Source of the DNA: Centroberyx gerrardi
Lineage: Eukaryota > Chordata > Actinopteri > Beryciformes > Berycidae
Assembly (NCBI RefSeq): GCF_048128805.1
Contig: NC_136005.1
Span: 10,462,475 to 10,526,474, forward strand
Reading direction: 5' to 3'
Length of the DNA stretch: 64,000 nucleotides
Both the position numbers and the translations under genes were made by a program. This document shows positions 36,441 to 48,184 of this stretch, one piece after another; within the stretch, counting starts at the first letter, position 1; each line of letters begins with the position of its first letter. The notes under the pieces are model-generated. The model was not told the DNA's origin, did not search any database, and worked only from the letters and a program-made list of their open reading frames with translations.

Positions 36441-38720
36441 TTTGTGTGATCCTCATGTTTGTGTTTGTGTGCATGTAGAGAGAGTGTCCAGAGTGTCTTG
36501 GAGAGAATGGCTACCCCTGGTGGAGGATAGTCTTTATAGTCCAGGTGTTGTGCAGACTTTGGTCAAATATTATTTGCAAATAAGTCTTTGTGTTTGTTTT
36601 AACCTGCCTGTAATAGCCAATAGATGAGGTTTACTATATCAAAACCATAAAGGGGGATAAGTTGTCAATACTAAATTGACTTTCAGTGCTTCTCTGTGAT
36701 TGCCTAAACTTTCTGGCACTCATTGCAGCGTCCTGTATTGCAAACCGAATAATATTTATTATTTGCAAATAGTGTTTGAGCCAGGTCCCACTCAGTGATG
36801 CACTCCAAATCCCCAGAAAATGATATCTTTTTCCGGTCTGTACAGCTTTGCAAATTGCAGTCAAGTGGGGTGCAAAGTGTTTGAAGTGCTTGATAAACAG
36901 TGCTGCAGTTTCCGAGAAGAAGTGTTTTAAACCGCCCGTCACCTCAGAGTAGAGGCTCAAGCCGCTGTTCCTGAACATCAAACACCCGCTGCCCAGGTTA
37001 GGTAAATAGACACAGCCAGACGAAGGCCTCTACACTACATTATGCTTTATTCCGGTCCAGCGTTTCTTAATCTCGAGGTCAGAAACCACAATGAGTCCCG
37101 GAACTGTCTCTAGTGCGTTCCCACGGGACAAAAGTACCGTTAGTGTGTTTTCATTCGCCTAACTCCCAAAGTTAACACTAAATTTACTCACTTTGGGTCT
37201 CAGGCTGAAACGGTTTAGGAACCTCTGCACTAACCTGTAACTGTAAACTGTAGGATACCGCAGTCTGAAACAATAGTTGTAAAGAGAGTAATCTATTGTG
37301 GGTCAAATAATGTGAGAATTCAGTGTTCATTGCATACACATGTATATGTAAATGCACATGCAAACAAATCCAGACACACTCACACACAAGCGCACCCAGA
37401 TCCCACATTTTACAATGATCCTCGAGTGAAAAACAGACAACAAAGCAGTTAAAGTCATTATTTCAGATTAATTTATAAAATAGTTCACTTGAGATACTGT
37501 GTTTTTAACATACAGTGCATTCTTCTACAATACATCGGTGTTTCAGACACAATTGAGCCCTCTAAGTTTTAACAGCCTTGACAGGTGGTGAATTTCAGCA
37601 TAAATACTTTGGCATAGTTTAGTGACAGACTGTCAATGTAAAAGACAAAATTCAACTGCTAATAGATATTAAAACCTCTGACAGATGCCTGAGGGCCTCA
37701 TTTACAAAGATTGACTCGGGTTTCATACTGAGTTTCAGTGTACAAACAGTCTATATACAGAGTGAACAAAATATCAGGAACACTTTGTCTGTCCATGACA
37801 CAGGTTCGGTGAATCCAGGTGAAATCTACGGTATTATATATTGATTTATATTGATTCCACCTGTGAAACACACTAGATCATGAGGGAGAGATATAGATGA
37901 AGGGGAGGACACAGGTTGAAGGACTGGATTGTGCAAAAGGGGGTGCAAATGAAATAGAAAGGTGTTCCCAATATTTTGCACACTCAGTGCACTGTGACAA
38001 AACCCAATCTACTGTACTGTGTACGGTGTCCTTACACATTACTGAAGGTATACAAGTCACAAAAAAGCATATATCTCGCTGATATACAATATTAATATCA
38101 CTGAAAACTGCTCATTTTCACATGAATTTATCTTTTTATCAATCACAACTTTCACGTTGATTTTGACCATTTTGATAAACAAGGCCCTTGCTGGCCTACT
38201 TTGGGTTTTTGGCACAATATGTAACAGATCAGCCACTAGTAGCAGTAGTTGTAGGAAGAGACACTTCCAGGCAGACCTGGGCAAATAGTAGATGGAGCCA
38301 TTTCAAATCACTGAAAACATCTTATTGTAAACGCTCGATTTAACTTATCTTACAAGTAATACTCCTCTTTTGAGGCTGTCCCAGCCATGTGTTTGGAGAT
38401 ATTTCAAGCATGCTTCATGTGTAAATATCTGAAGCCATTTAAATATGTATTGCTGCCCAGGTCTGGTCCCAGGGAGACAGGTAGGGTAGATAGAGAGACA
38501 CAAGACGACTGGAGAGTCAGCAAGCTCCGCCGTGTTAAGATGACAAGCCGCTGAAAGTTTACTTGGCCTGTAAAAGAGTGGGAAGAATGTAAACTGCTGG
38601 GTCACAGGCACATACACGTATTATTGTCCCATATCATGAGATACAAAACTTACATGAGTATCGACCTAGTCACAGAGCCTTACCTATGACTATGAGTATT
38701 CCTCCCTCCTTGCTGGTGCT
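36440..38720. other. Region between convergent slc1a3 and chemokine genes
   Basis: No coding exon is seen. The right part must include the chemokine's 3' UTR, read leftward from 38723. A possible - strand poly(A) signal is the TTTATT at 37046-37051, but nearer sites may be used. Short ORFs on both strands look random. Confidence 0.45.
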
Positions 38721-38723
38721 CCC

Positions 38724-40133
38724 TCATTCCACATGGAGAGCTGCCCAGTTGTCTTTCTTGTCCTGATGAACATAAAAAGAAATCTATAAATGTCTCATGT
38801 AATTTGGAACTGTGTCATGGAAAAAAACCTCCCTGTCAATCTCAAATAAGCACTCGCTCATTACTGTGTGATACCAGCAGACACAACAGATCACATCATT
38901 TGACATGATTTGGTTTGATTGGACTCGAGTGCCTTGCTCGAGGGCACGGCGGTCATGTGACTGTAAAGACAGAGCAGCTGCCTGACCTCTGACATGACGG
39001 GCAGGTTGTCATGAGGAAGCAGCCACATGGTTCTGTGGGCCTTGGTTCTCTGTCTCTGCAGGAGCTTCCTCAGTAACCTCTTCACCTTCCGGTCTCTGGG
39101 GTCCGCGCATTTCACCGCCTTCTTGGTGTAAAGACTATAAATCAAGAACACAAACACAACACATCACACACAGCACAGGGTGATGGGACAAGGTGCCACT
39201 ATAAACACAAGGGGAAAAGGAAAGAAAACCCAAATTTGGATCTATATGGTCGCATAGATGGGGGGTGCAAGGCCTCAGAGAATTTTAACCAAAAGGAATC
39301 ATATTGAAGAGAGACTAAGATGAAATCCAGTGAAATTTAGGTATTTTCTCTGGTAGAGAAGTGAAAGCAAATGTCATCAATTTCAGATCCTGCTTTCAAG
39401 GAATGAATTAAGTTGACCTCCAGACAAATAGGTTGGGAACCACAGGTATAGAAGACCAAAGGAAGTGTTGTATCTCTAACCATTTCGTCTTCTTAATAAC
39501 TGGGCCGCATTAAAAAAAGCAACCTCCTCATTCCCCAGTAACAACAGATATCTCTGACCTACTGAAAAAAAAAAATACGCATTGCAATGCAGCATGGTTT
39601 ACTTAACTAAACCCTGCTGTTCTGACTGACTGACTGACTGACTGCAGCAGAGTTCAGCTGGCTTGGAAGGTATTTTCTGATGGCTTGTTATTCCCACATA
39701 TTTCCTTCCTCACTTCCCTGGCAATTACAGCTCAGAGCCCTGCCATAACAACATGACCTGGATAGATGACAATGCCTCTCAGCCCGGCTCTGCCCTCCTC
39801 TAACGAGAGGCATATTTTCCATGTCTGCAGATCGCTGTGCTCTTTAGCTCCGGGAGTGGATAGTTGAAATACTTGCATGATGGCTTGTATACTGCAGTCG
39901 GGCCCCTCCGTCTGCACCTCAAACCGCAGCACATCTTTGGTGCGCACCTTGCCCTGCGAGTACAACATACAGCACTGGACATCCCGCTGCATCTGCACCC
40001 CTTTACCTAAGAAAAACAGAGGGGGGGAGAGAAGAGAGTGGGGGAGGGAGAAGGAGGGGAGAGTTGGAGAGAAAGTCAAGGAAAGGACGTAAGAAAAGAA
40101 ATCAGGGACGGGTGTGTGTCAGTGTGTGTGTGT

Positions 40134-40164
<31 letters not shown>

Positions 40165-40768
40165 AAGACTGAAATTCCCTGTTGTGAAATTCCTCTAATC
40201 ATGTTCAGCTACTGTTAATTATTGGCTTATTGCATTCCAGTTCACATTATTGATTTTATTTAACCTTTATTCAACCAGGTTGTCTCTTTTAGATTAAAAA
40301 CCTATCCTTCAAGAAAGTCCTGGATGATAAAGCAGCATCATGGCAACCGGAAAAGTTACAGACAAACAGCAAACAACATTGTACATGAGCAAAAATATTA
40401 TTCAAATCACATACAGTAAGTGCAACATCCATAGTCACTGTATGTTATTGCAGCTATAATGCATAGAGAGAATACACTGAAAATGAATAATTTCCAATGC
40501 ATTGTACTGAAGCCAGTTTTCTGATGTTAGCACAGGCTGAAAGGGAATGTTTTGGCAGCTTTTGTTGACAGCAAAATGTTATCTGTTCTGCAGAGTGCAG
40601 ACTACTGTACACGCCCCCTAGTTACACACACACGCACACACACACACACACGAACACACATATGCATACACATACAGGCACACAAAAGAATGTCAGAGGA
40701 ATAAGAACCACATCCCATCATGCTGCAAAACACACGACCATGCCAGCGAAATGAGAGCGAGAGAAAGT

Positions 40769-40801
<33 letters not shown>

Positions 40802-41375
40802 AGAGTGTGTGTGTGTGTGGAGGGTGTGCCATCATGGCTTTCCATCCAACGCAATTGTGTAAACAAAACAAAGTGCGATAGAAGCAGCAGGAGCGACTAC
40901 AGCAGTGAAACAGGACAGCGCTGCTTTGTTATGCCACAGATGGTGTTGAATCTTGTCCTCTGACACATCGCAGCACTTCCAGCAGTCACATTTCAAATAC
41001 GGAGACAAGATACACCATCGTCAGACAGACTGAGCTGTGACACAGTTGCTGTCTATTTGTGTTCAGCGTTGTGTGATTTCAGACGCTCGTCCTCCTGCGT
41101 TCTGCCCCTCTGTTTACATCCATGCCTGCCTTGCTGCTGCTGCTGCTGCTACTGCTGCTGTCCCTCTTTCCCTCTTCTCTCCTTTTTCTTTCTTCGCCAT
41201 CGCTCCCTCGCTACACTGCCCACCTGCAGGGTGCATACAAGCCACACACACACACAGACAGATACACACACACACACACACACACACACAGCAAGTGCGG
41301 TTGTGTCCTACCTTCCACAGATGCCAGGAGAATAACAGTCAGAGAAATAACAGTCAACATCTGCAGCACGAACAT
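38724..41375 (-). CDS. CC chemokine (CCL27/CCL28- or CCL21/25-like), secreted
   Basis: Four exons on the - strand: 41375-41312, 40006-39877, 39134-38987 and 38762-38724. They total 381 nt (126 aa). Exon 1 encodes a signal peptide (MFVLQMLTVISLTVILLASV). The mature part has the CC pair at 33-34 and further Cys at 59 and 74, the normal CC-chemokine spacing; CSIQAIILYTKK and KCADP are typical. A basic helix (KVKRLLRKLLQRQR) and a tail ending NWAALHVE follow. The conserved Trp after CADP is absent. Introns 1 and 3 are GT-AG; intron 2 needs a GC donor (GCAAGT at 39876-39871). If exon 3 is not spliced at 38987, translation runs to a stop at 38891 with a different tail. CCL28 lies near NIM1K in human as I recall, so a CCL27/28-type orthologue is my first guess; the subfamily is unproven. 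Confidence 0.8.
40134..40163. repeat. Poly(G) tract of 30 bases in chemokine intron 1
   Basis: An unbroken G run on the + strand directly follows a short TG run. On the transcribed strand of the chemokine it is a C run, 128 nt upstream of the exon 2 boundary. Confidence 0.9.
40250..40400. repeat. Dispersed repeat fragment in chemokine intron 1
   Basis: TTTATTTAACCTTTATTCAA followed by CCAGGTTGTCTC resembles a very common fish repeat with TTTAACTAACCAGG-type ends. Pattern recognition only. Confidence 0.5.
41224..41290. repeat. CA microsatellite beside chemokine exon 1
   Basis: CA runs at about 41245-41256 and 41267-41290 begin roughly 20 nt after the exon 1 donor when read on the chemokine's strand, where they are GU repeats in the pre-mRNA. 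Confidence 0.9.
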
Positions 41376-41394
41376 GATGAGGCTGGCAGAGAGG

Positions 41395-41740
41395 AGAGGA
41401 GGAGAGGAGAGGAGAGGAGAGGAGAGGAGGATAATCTACTCTGTCACCTCTCCCTCTATGGCTGCCTCTCTTATATTACTCCCTCCCTCTCTCTCTTTAT
41501 ACCTCCCTCCCCACCTCACTCTCACTCACTCACTTCCACTCTACCTCTCTTTTTCCATCTCACCGTCTTTCCCTCCCTCCCTCCCTGACTCCCTCCCTCT
41601 ATTTATCCACTTTCAGTCATTCTCGCTTTCGCCCGAACTCCCTCCCTCTCTCTCTCTTCCTCCTTCCTCCCACTCCTCACACCGCTCTCTGTCTCCCTCC
41701 ATCTCTCTCATCTCATTCCATCTCTCTTTTTCTCCCCTTC
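41395..41740. repeat. Purine/pyrimidine-rich simple sequence upstream of the chemokine gene
   Basis: GGAGA repeats (about 41393-41430) are followed by a 300-nt CT/CCCT-rich block. The chemokine promoter should lie here, but no TATA or other box stands out against the repeat background. A long + strand ORF across it is low-complexity. Confidence 0.7.
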
Positions 41741-44700
41741 CTGCCTCTACACTCAGGATACAAAAGATTAGGCACGCCTTCCTAATATTGTTGCATCCCT
41801 TTTGGCACCTTCCATATCTCATTTATCTCAAGGCTTCAAAATCCTCCTTCACCCTATCTCCCTCTCCTGAGTGAAGTGGATTTAATGGGTGAAATCAATC
41901 AGGGATCATAGCTTTCTTATTGATTCCCATGATAAATCCTAATAGTTGGTATATTTCATTTCCAAATAACATTCAAATAACCCTGATTTACGGCTGTATG
42001 GAAACTCTGCTACCTACAGTAGGTGTGTCTGACTCCATCAGACTGCAGCAGAGTTATGACTCCCAAACAATATGTCAAACACATCTAGAAACTGTAATAC
42101 AGATACACATAGATATTGAATGTTAAATGTATATGCAGAGTGATATGTATAGTGTGTAGCATATGCCTTTTATTGTCCCTTTGCATGACGTTCAGGTGTT
42201 CTACTATATCAGTGTGCTGTGATACTATGTATGATTTCAATGTCTTTGCACCAATAGCACTAAGGTAAACCTATAAATCTGTTATAATTGACAAATAAAG
42301 TGATTCTGATGTTCTGAAATATGTCCGAAATATGTCGTTGGATGTCTGTCCATGAATCATGAAAAAACAGTTACTTGGTTTCCATAGCTGAACACCACAA
42401 GAATACGCTGCAGGCTCTATCTGAGAGTCGGGCATCAACAACAGCCATTAAAGGGAGGCTTGAGCAGAGCCAGCAGCAGGACCTGATTACCGAGAGAAAC
42501 CAGAGGAATTGTTGTACATCTGGTTCAACATACCGGTCCTTTGAACCAGCCTTGTGCTGGTGAAAAATGCCAAACACAGATGCCAAAGTCGGGCGGTGCC
42601 AACAACTACAGTATGTGAGATGATCGATAGGCCTGATTAGGTATGACAAATACAAATGTGGCCACATCATGGTACTGACACATTCACTGTTTTTTGTGTA
42701 ACATTCAAAATTCATAACTATTGTTATTAATAAAGGGATGAATGAGTTTGTATGTGTGTGTGTCCATGTGTGTCTGCTCTGGTAGGTCTGACAGTCATTA
42801 GAAGCCAACTGATGAAGCCAACTATTATTTAGATGCTAATACACAGACAGCAGTTGCCCAGGGAGCTGCTCAGCAGCGTCGCTCTACTCACACATCTTGT
42901 GGCCAGGAAACATTTGATTGATCCCGTGTCTCCCTTTGTTGTCTGTTGTTTGGAGCGTTGCTCATCCACATTGCCTAAAAAATTGCCTTAAAGGAAAAAT
43001 CCATTTCGGATACTCTTACACTGTTAAATATCATCATCATTTGTTATGTTCAGTACATTCAAGGAGTTATTTTGTGATGAAGTGTTGTAATTTACTTTTT
43101 TGGTGAATCCACTTTCCCTCAAACTGCCTCATCTACTTCTACTTGTTAGTGATTTCCTACATTTCCCAGAATGCCTTTCAACAACCCCCAGAGAAGGGAT
43201 GTGAACTTGTTGCTTTCAGTTAAAGGTGAGTGTATGGCATGTAAATACAGCTAGCTAGCCAACTAGTTTGTTAACATTGGGGTGTGTCTATGATCGCAGC
43301 CGTGCCCCTTACTCAAAACACAACATGTCTTGTAGCTGCATTGCATTCTGGTCTATTGAGGCTACAGTTTGTGGAAAAATTAGTGTCTCTTCCTCTTCTA
43401 CAATGGATTTCTCCCTGTATGATTGTTGAATGTGCAAAATATTGAGTCTAGTAAAAAGCTCTCACTCTTTGATTCTGAGGGACTGACACCAAAACCTGAA
43501 AATTACCAGTGATGGTTTAAATAGCTGAAAATGTTTCTGCTATCAAACTTTGTAGCTGCCCTGAAAACATCTTGACCTGACATGACATTGTCTATTTTTG
43601 GCCAGTTATCTGCAGGAACAAGGAAAATCAAACCACCAAACAATAAAATGGGCCCAAAAAATGCAAGGTTCATTGCCAATAGATGTTTTTTAGCGGTGTG
43701 TACAGACTCACAAATCTCTCTCTCAATAAACCTGCTGGTATTCCATTATATAAGCCTGCAGAAACGATGTGGGAAAAAATGCTATAAAAATGTTTGACCA
43801 CGGTTACATAAATTCTTAGCAAAATTAAAAACCAACGTTATGAAATACAATATAACACATCACACTTCATTAGGCTAAGTACTTTGGACATACCTTGGGA
43901 AATACCAGAAAGTAGACAGTTGCTCAGTACAATGCTTGAACCGTGAGTCACCGTTCTTGCAAAGCAGCACGCAAAAGGCTAAATAAGGGTCATCACTAAT
44001 GTGCTATGGGCATGTAAGAAGCACATTTTGACGGGGCAGAACAATGTGACAGGACCTTGGACCTCGCCTGTCCAGGTTCCTACGGTGCAACAGACTTCCC
44101 CATTGACCAAATTATTCTTGGGCTATCGAAATGAGCTTGGTGGGAAAACTGAGAAATATTCAGACGACAAGGCAACACTGTAATCCCCTATCTGACTCTG
44201 TGCATACATACCTGAGCCCTGGAAGTGAAAATATGCAGTCTGTGTACTGAGGGGGTGAGGTTGGGGGAAAAAAAGTAAGTGTGTGTGTGTGTATGTGTGT
44301 GTGTGAGAGAGAGAGAGAGAGCGAGAGAGGGAGAGGGAGGGAGAGAGAGAGAGAGAGAGGGAGAGAGAGGGATGGGGAAGGGGGGGGGGGGTTAAGTGTT
44401 CAAGAATTTGACCTAAGAAATCAGGTTGGAATCTCTCAGCTGCAAAAACATACCTTCCACATGACTACAGGTCCGCTTGTGAGCCAAATACATTTTCTGC
44501 ATGTCTTTACAGCAATTAAAACATCTCTCGTCAAAAGTACACAGACTCACAAACATGCAGTCAATCAAAAATAAAAACAGCAGCAGCAATGGAGGGAGGG
44601 GAAGGTTTTTTGATGTGTATTAATTCAGAGGACAGAGCGGTGTTCCTCTCCCAGGGGGTGGAGAGCCGGAGATGTGCGGGACGATACCGCGGCCCCCTGG

Positions 44701-46040
44701 AGACGTTGGAGGGCCTGGCTCTCTCCGCTGGACACGCAGGCTGGGAGAGCTTACCTAAAAGGGATTTCCAAGGGATGAGATGCAGGGGGCAATTCTTCAT
44801 CTGATTTTTTTTTTTTTTTTTTTTAGAGACAAGGCACACAATTAAGTGTACGAGACACATAGCAAGCTGTATGGAATGCAATTCGGAGCGCAGAGTTGAT
44901 ACAGACACAGCGTATCCGTTGTATTGGTGATTTAATTTTTTTTGTCTGTTCCCACGCTGAAGATATGAAAAGGTTCTGGAGCTGATTTATAAAAAAGTTC
45001 TTATGCACATTTTTTTGTGCTTACAATCAAATCCAATCCAAAGCTGTGATTTACATCAAGTTATCTTCATGTCAAAATCAGTGGTTTATAAAGATTTGAC
45101 AAACATTTTTAGAGACTTGACAAAGATCAGATTTTCTGTGATTTATCAAAAGCTAAAACTATTTCCCATCATTACTGAAGGTATGAGTGTTTATTGACTT
45201 TGTTTCTATCAGAATGTTTGAAACGATTGTGCAATGAAATCTAGGATAAAAGTCAAATAACGTTTTACTAAATGAGGCCCCTGGAGCCAGGTTTATTCTC
45301 CCAGCATGCCATTCTTCCATTCTTCCTATAAATGAGGACCATCACGCCAGCCAGTCCCTGATTCATGGTTCATGTTCTGCTCCGGACAGGAGGAGGGTCT
45401 GAACTCTCTCTTACTTCACATGAGATTTCCTTAATGGAATGTCTTTATTGACTGTGGAAATAAAATTATGTCCATTCCTGCAACATGTTGTGATTATATT
45501 TTATTAGAAAAGAGAGGTACTCTGTGTTCCCCTCTGCCAGTCAGGCATTCCTCTGCAGGGAGTTGACTGGCGCTCTTCTGGAACCAAACATCTGTGCTTC
45601 TCACAGCTCCGTTTCATTACTCACCGAAACACTAAACCCAGAAAATCAGCTTAAACACACTAAAGCATTTATTTTGAAAATCCCCATTGCAAAAACTCAA
45701 GGGGTCTCGACTGTGCCGAGAGTGTGAAACTGAACACTTTTGAGGAGTGGATGTGTTTAACAAATGCTGCCAGAAAGAACAACACACACCTCCGTCTGGG
45801 GAGATTCTAATACATTCCTAATGCAAACTCTAAACTCCATGTGATTTTCTCAGTGTCACAGAGAAGTCACCGTGGGAGAGCTGCAAGACGTTTAACCCGT
45901 CCACTGCTCCGGTGTTGCACGTGTGTCTCCGACTGAGTACGACTGCGACAGCAAAATCGTACATTAAAACAAAGAAAAGTGGTTAAAATGAAATTAGTGT
46001 CAGATACAGTGTGTGATGTCAACTGAAGCAACATGGCAGC
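41740..46040. other. Intergenic region between chemokine and pole4
   Basis: No firm gene. Contents: GA microsatellites (44305-44370), a G run (44382-44391), a GC-rich exon-like block (44640-44760) described separately, and otherwise AT-rich DNA with short random ORFs. Confidence 0.5.
44640..44758 (-). other. GC-rich exon-like block, unassigned
   Basis: In AT-rich surroundings this block is GC-rich. Read on the - strand it stays open from an acceptor-like TTTTAG (near 44758) through about 65 codons (GKLSQPACPAERARPS onward). I recognise no domain. It could be a 5' leader exon of the chemokine, a conserved regulatory element or a captured fragment. Confidence 0.2.
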
Positions 46041-46049
46041 AATATCCCA

Positions 46050-46418
46050 CACACAGACAAATAAAGGTGCGAACCGGAACCGAAAATGGTTCTGCAGTGT
46101 GATGCCATAGAAGAACCATTTCTGGTTCCACAAAGAACCTTTCAAAACCATTATATGGTTCTTTGGGATACTTAGTTATTGGATGGTGGGTGACGGCATA
46201 AATGTGGAAAATAACCAAACCCCTCCATAGTATATATTGTGCAATTGCAAATGAAGCTATACAAGGGCAGACAAACAAAAACACAATGCAGGTGTCTAAG
46301 GAGTGCAGAAATGGTTCTTTAAAGAACCTTGGTCTGAAAGGTTCTTTGTGGAACCAGAAATGGTTCCTCTATGGCATCACTCCGAAGAAGCATTTTTGTC
46401 ACCTTTATTTTTCTGTGT
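46050..46418. mobile_element. Palindromic MITE-like element
   Basis: Two arms of about 110 bp (46050-46160 and 46300-46418) are reverse complements with moderate divergence. Both carry TGATGCCATAG, GAACCATTTCTGGTTCCACA and AAGAACCTTTC or their complements. The GGTTCTTTGTGGAACC-type core is common in fish genomes. No coding capacity. Confidence 0.75.
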
Positions 46419-46524
46419 GCATATCCATCTTTGTGCCATTTTTCCTGTGTCCAGTGTCTCCACATATCCATAACATCTCCCACACTAGTCTACTCTTAAC
46501 ATTATTATCATCTTAATTACTATT

Positions 46525-46645
46525 AATATATTATTCTGATTTTCATAATTGTGTTGGATCTCTTTATTGATCTTCTTATCTTAAGCTCCTTGTATTGCAA
46601 TCTTGCATGAAAGGTGCTATATAAATAAAGTTTGATTGATTGATC
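46525..46645 (+). mobile_element. LINE 3' tail fragment
   Basis: The segment ends AAAGGTGCTATATAAATAAA then GTTTGATTGATTGAT, a 3' tail characteristic of fish L2-like LINEs. It is only about 120 nt long and heavily truncated. Confidence 0.65.
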
Positions 46646-47917
46646 GAACACAGGAATGCTGACTGAATACAGGCACAGCGATTCTGAATGAGGAAAACAC
46701 AAAGCATATAAAAACACTGCTGTCTTTTCAACCCAGCCTTGATTTCCTTCAGGTTTCTAAACTGGCACAGCGGAGGGGACCACCAGCATGGGCAGCCTCC
46801 CTGGCATGAGTGTCTGCCCCGGCCTGAGCCTCCCTGATCTACTCCAAATCTCCTATTATTCTTTCTTGATTATTGACCTGCAGCACCAACAATCCATGTT
46901 TGGCTGATGGAGGCAGTAAAACAAACAGGGGAGAATGGCATGATGGTGGATTTTTTATTTAAACTAAGCCTCCAGACAGAGATCCAGAACAGTAGTTCTC
47001 AAGTAGTTTTGCACCAGGACCCAAATTTGACCTTGTTCAACCTCATATGTCTACATAGCAGGATCTTTATTGAATCGTCCTTCAGGAGAAATCCAAAAAA
47101 TGTTCGGGCCTCAGCCAGAGCATCCTAGGTTTGAAAATATAATTTATATGTTGAAAACCAGGCAGTTAAAATCCCATTCACAGACTTCTAGGCTCCAAAA
47201 CACCTGCCTGACATGATCCTGCACTGTCCTCATACCTGATGATGGTGAAATGTCAGGGTCTGACACTAGGGAAGGAAAAGCTACTCATCAGTTAAAAATA
47301 AGGCCTTGGAGCTCTGTGATGGTGCCTTTCCTCTAAGCTACGTATTCTGTGTACAAAGCTTTTCATGTCTTCTGATAATCTAATAAAGCGTCTCTTTGGC
47401 TCGCCAACCCAGTTCCATAAAACTCTAGATGAATTTATTCTAAGTGGGGTGTGGGTGTCTGTCTCTGAACATTGTGCTGCAACATTTAGCTGAACCAAAA
47501 TGGTGTCAAATATAAACTAGTGTACTTTTGTGACTGGGGAAAATTGAGAGCTAGTATAACAGATTTGTGTTTCAAGATACCAGAGAAAACTTCTACATAT
47601 TTACCTTCTTCAAAATAATATTGATTGAACACGTACAGTATTGATTCAAAAGAAATCTCACTGATTGAATTTACTTGTAATTCCATGGAGGATTGGAAAA
47701 CCTACTGCTTCTAATGTCTATGCCCAAAAAGGTGGTTGGGATTTTAATTGTATACAAGTTAGGCAATTCATAACATAAATTGTAAAACTGCCAGTGTAAA
47801 CATGAAACTCCAGTTTGTAAAAATAATGTAAAAACTATTTAAAAATGAAAGATTTTCAAATTGATTACACTGTGCTAATGCAAGATTAAAATGGCTGAAA
47901 TTCATAGTTTCAAACTC

Positions 47918-48184
47918 AAATTTATTTAATCATACAGTAGTGTCACAAATATTTACAAAAAAATGGTAGACTCTATGCATAGTACAAGACTAACCACCAC
48001 TGATGTCTCAACAGTTAAGTATGAAAAATCTTGATGGCACATTATACAAAAGAAGCATTTACAAATGCTCGAGAATCTGACTTAGAAAAGTGTCAGAAAG
48101 TTCCACAATAAATCATGTCCTTGTAATGGAAAATTTCTCTGATGGTTGCAAATATTCAATGTTCCTCCTCTCCTGAAGCGGCAT
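47918..48184 (-). other. 3' UTR of pole4
   Basis: Read on the - strand, about 260 nt follow the pole4 stop before AATAAA (complement of TTTATT at 47921-47926). Confidence 0.55.

Noticed and set aside
41122-41874. 250-codon + strand open frame rich in Leu, Ser and Pro
   Set aside because: It is translated CT-rich simple sequence, crosses a CA microsatellite, and overlaps chemokine exon 1 on the other strand.
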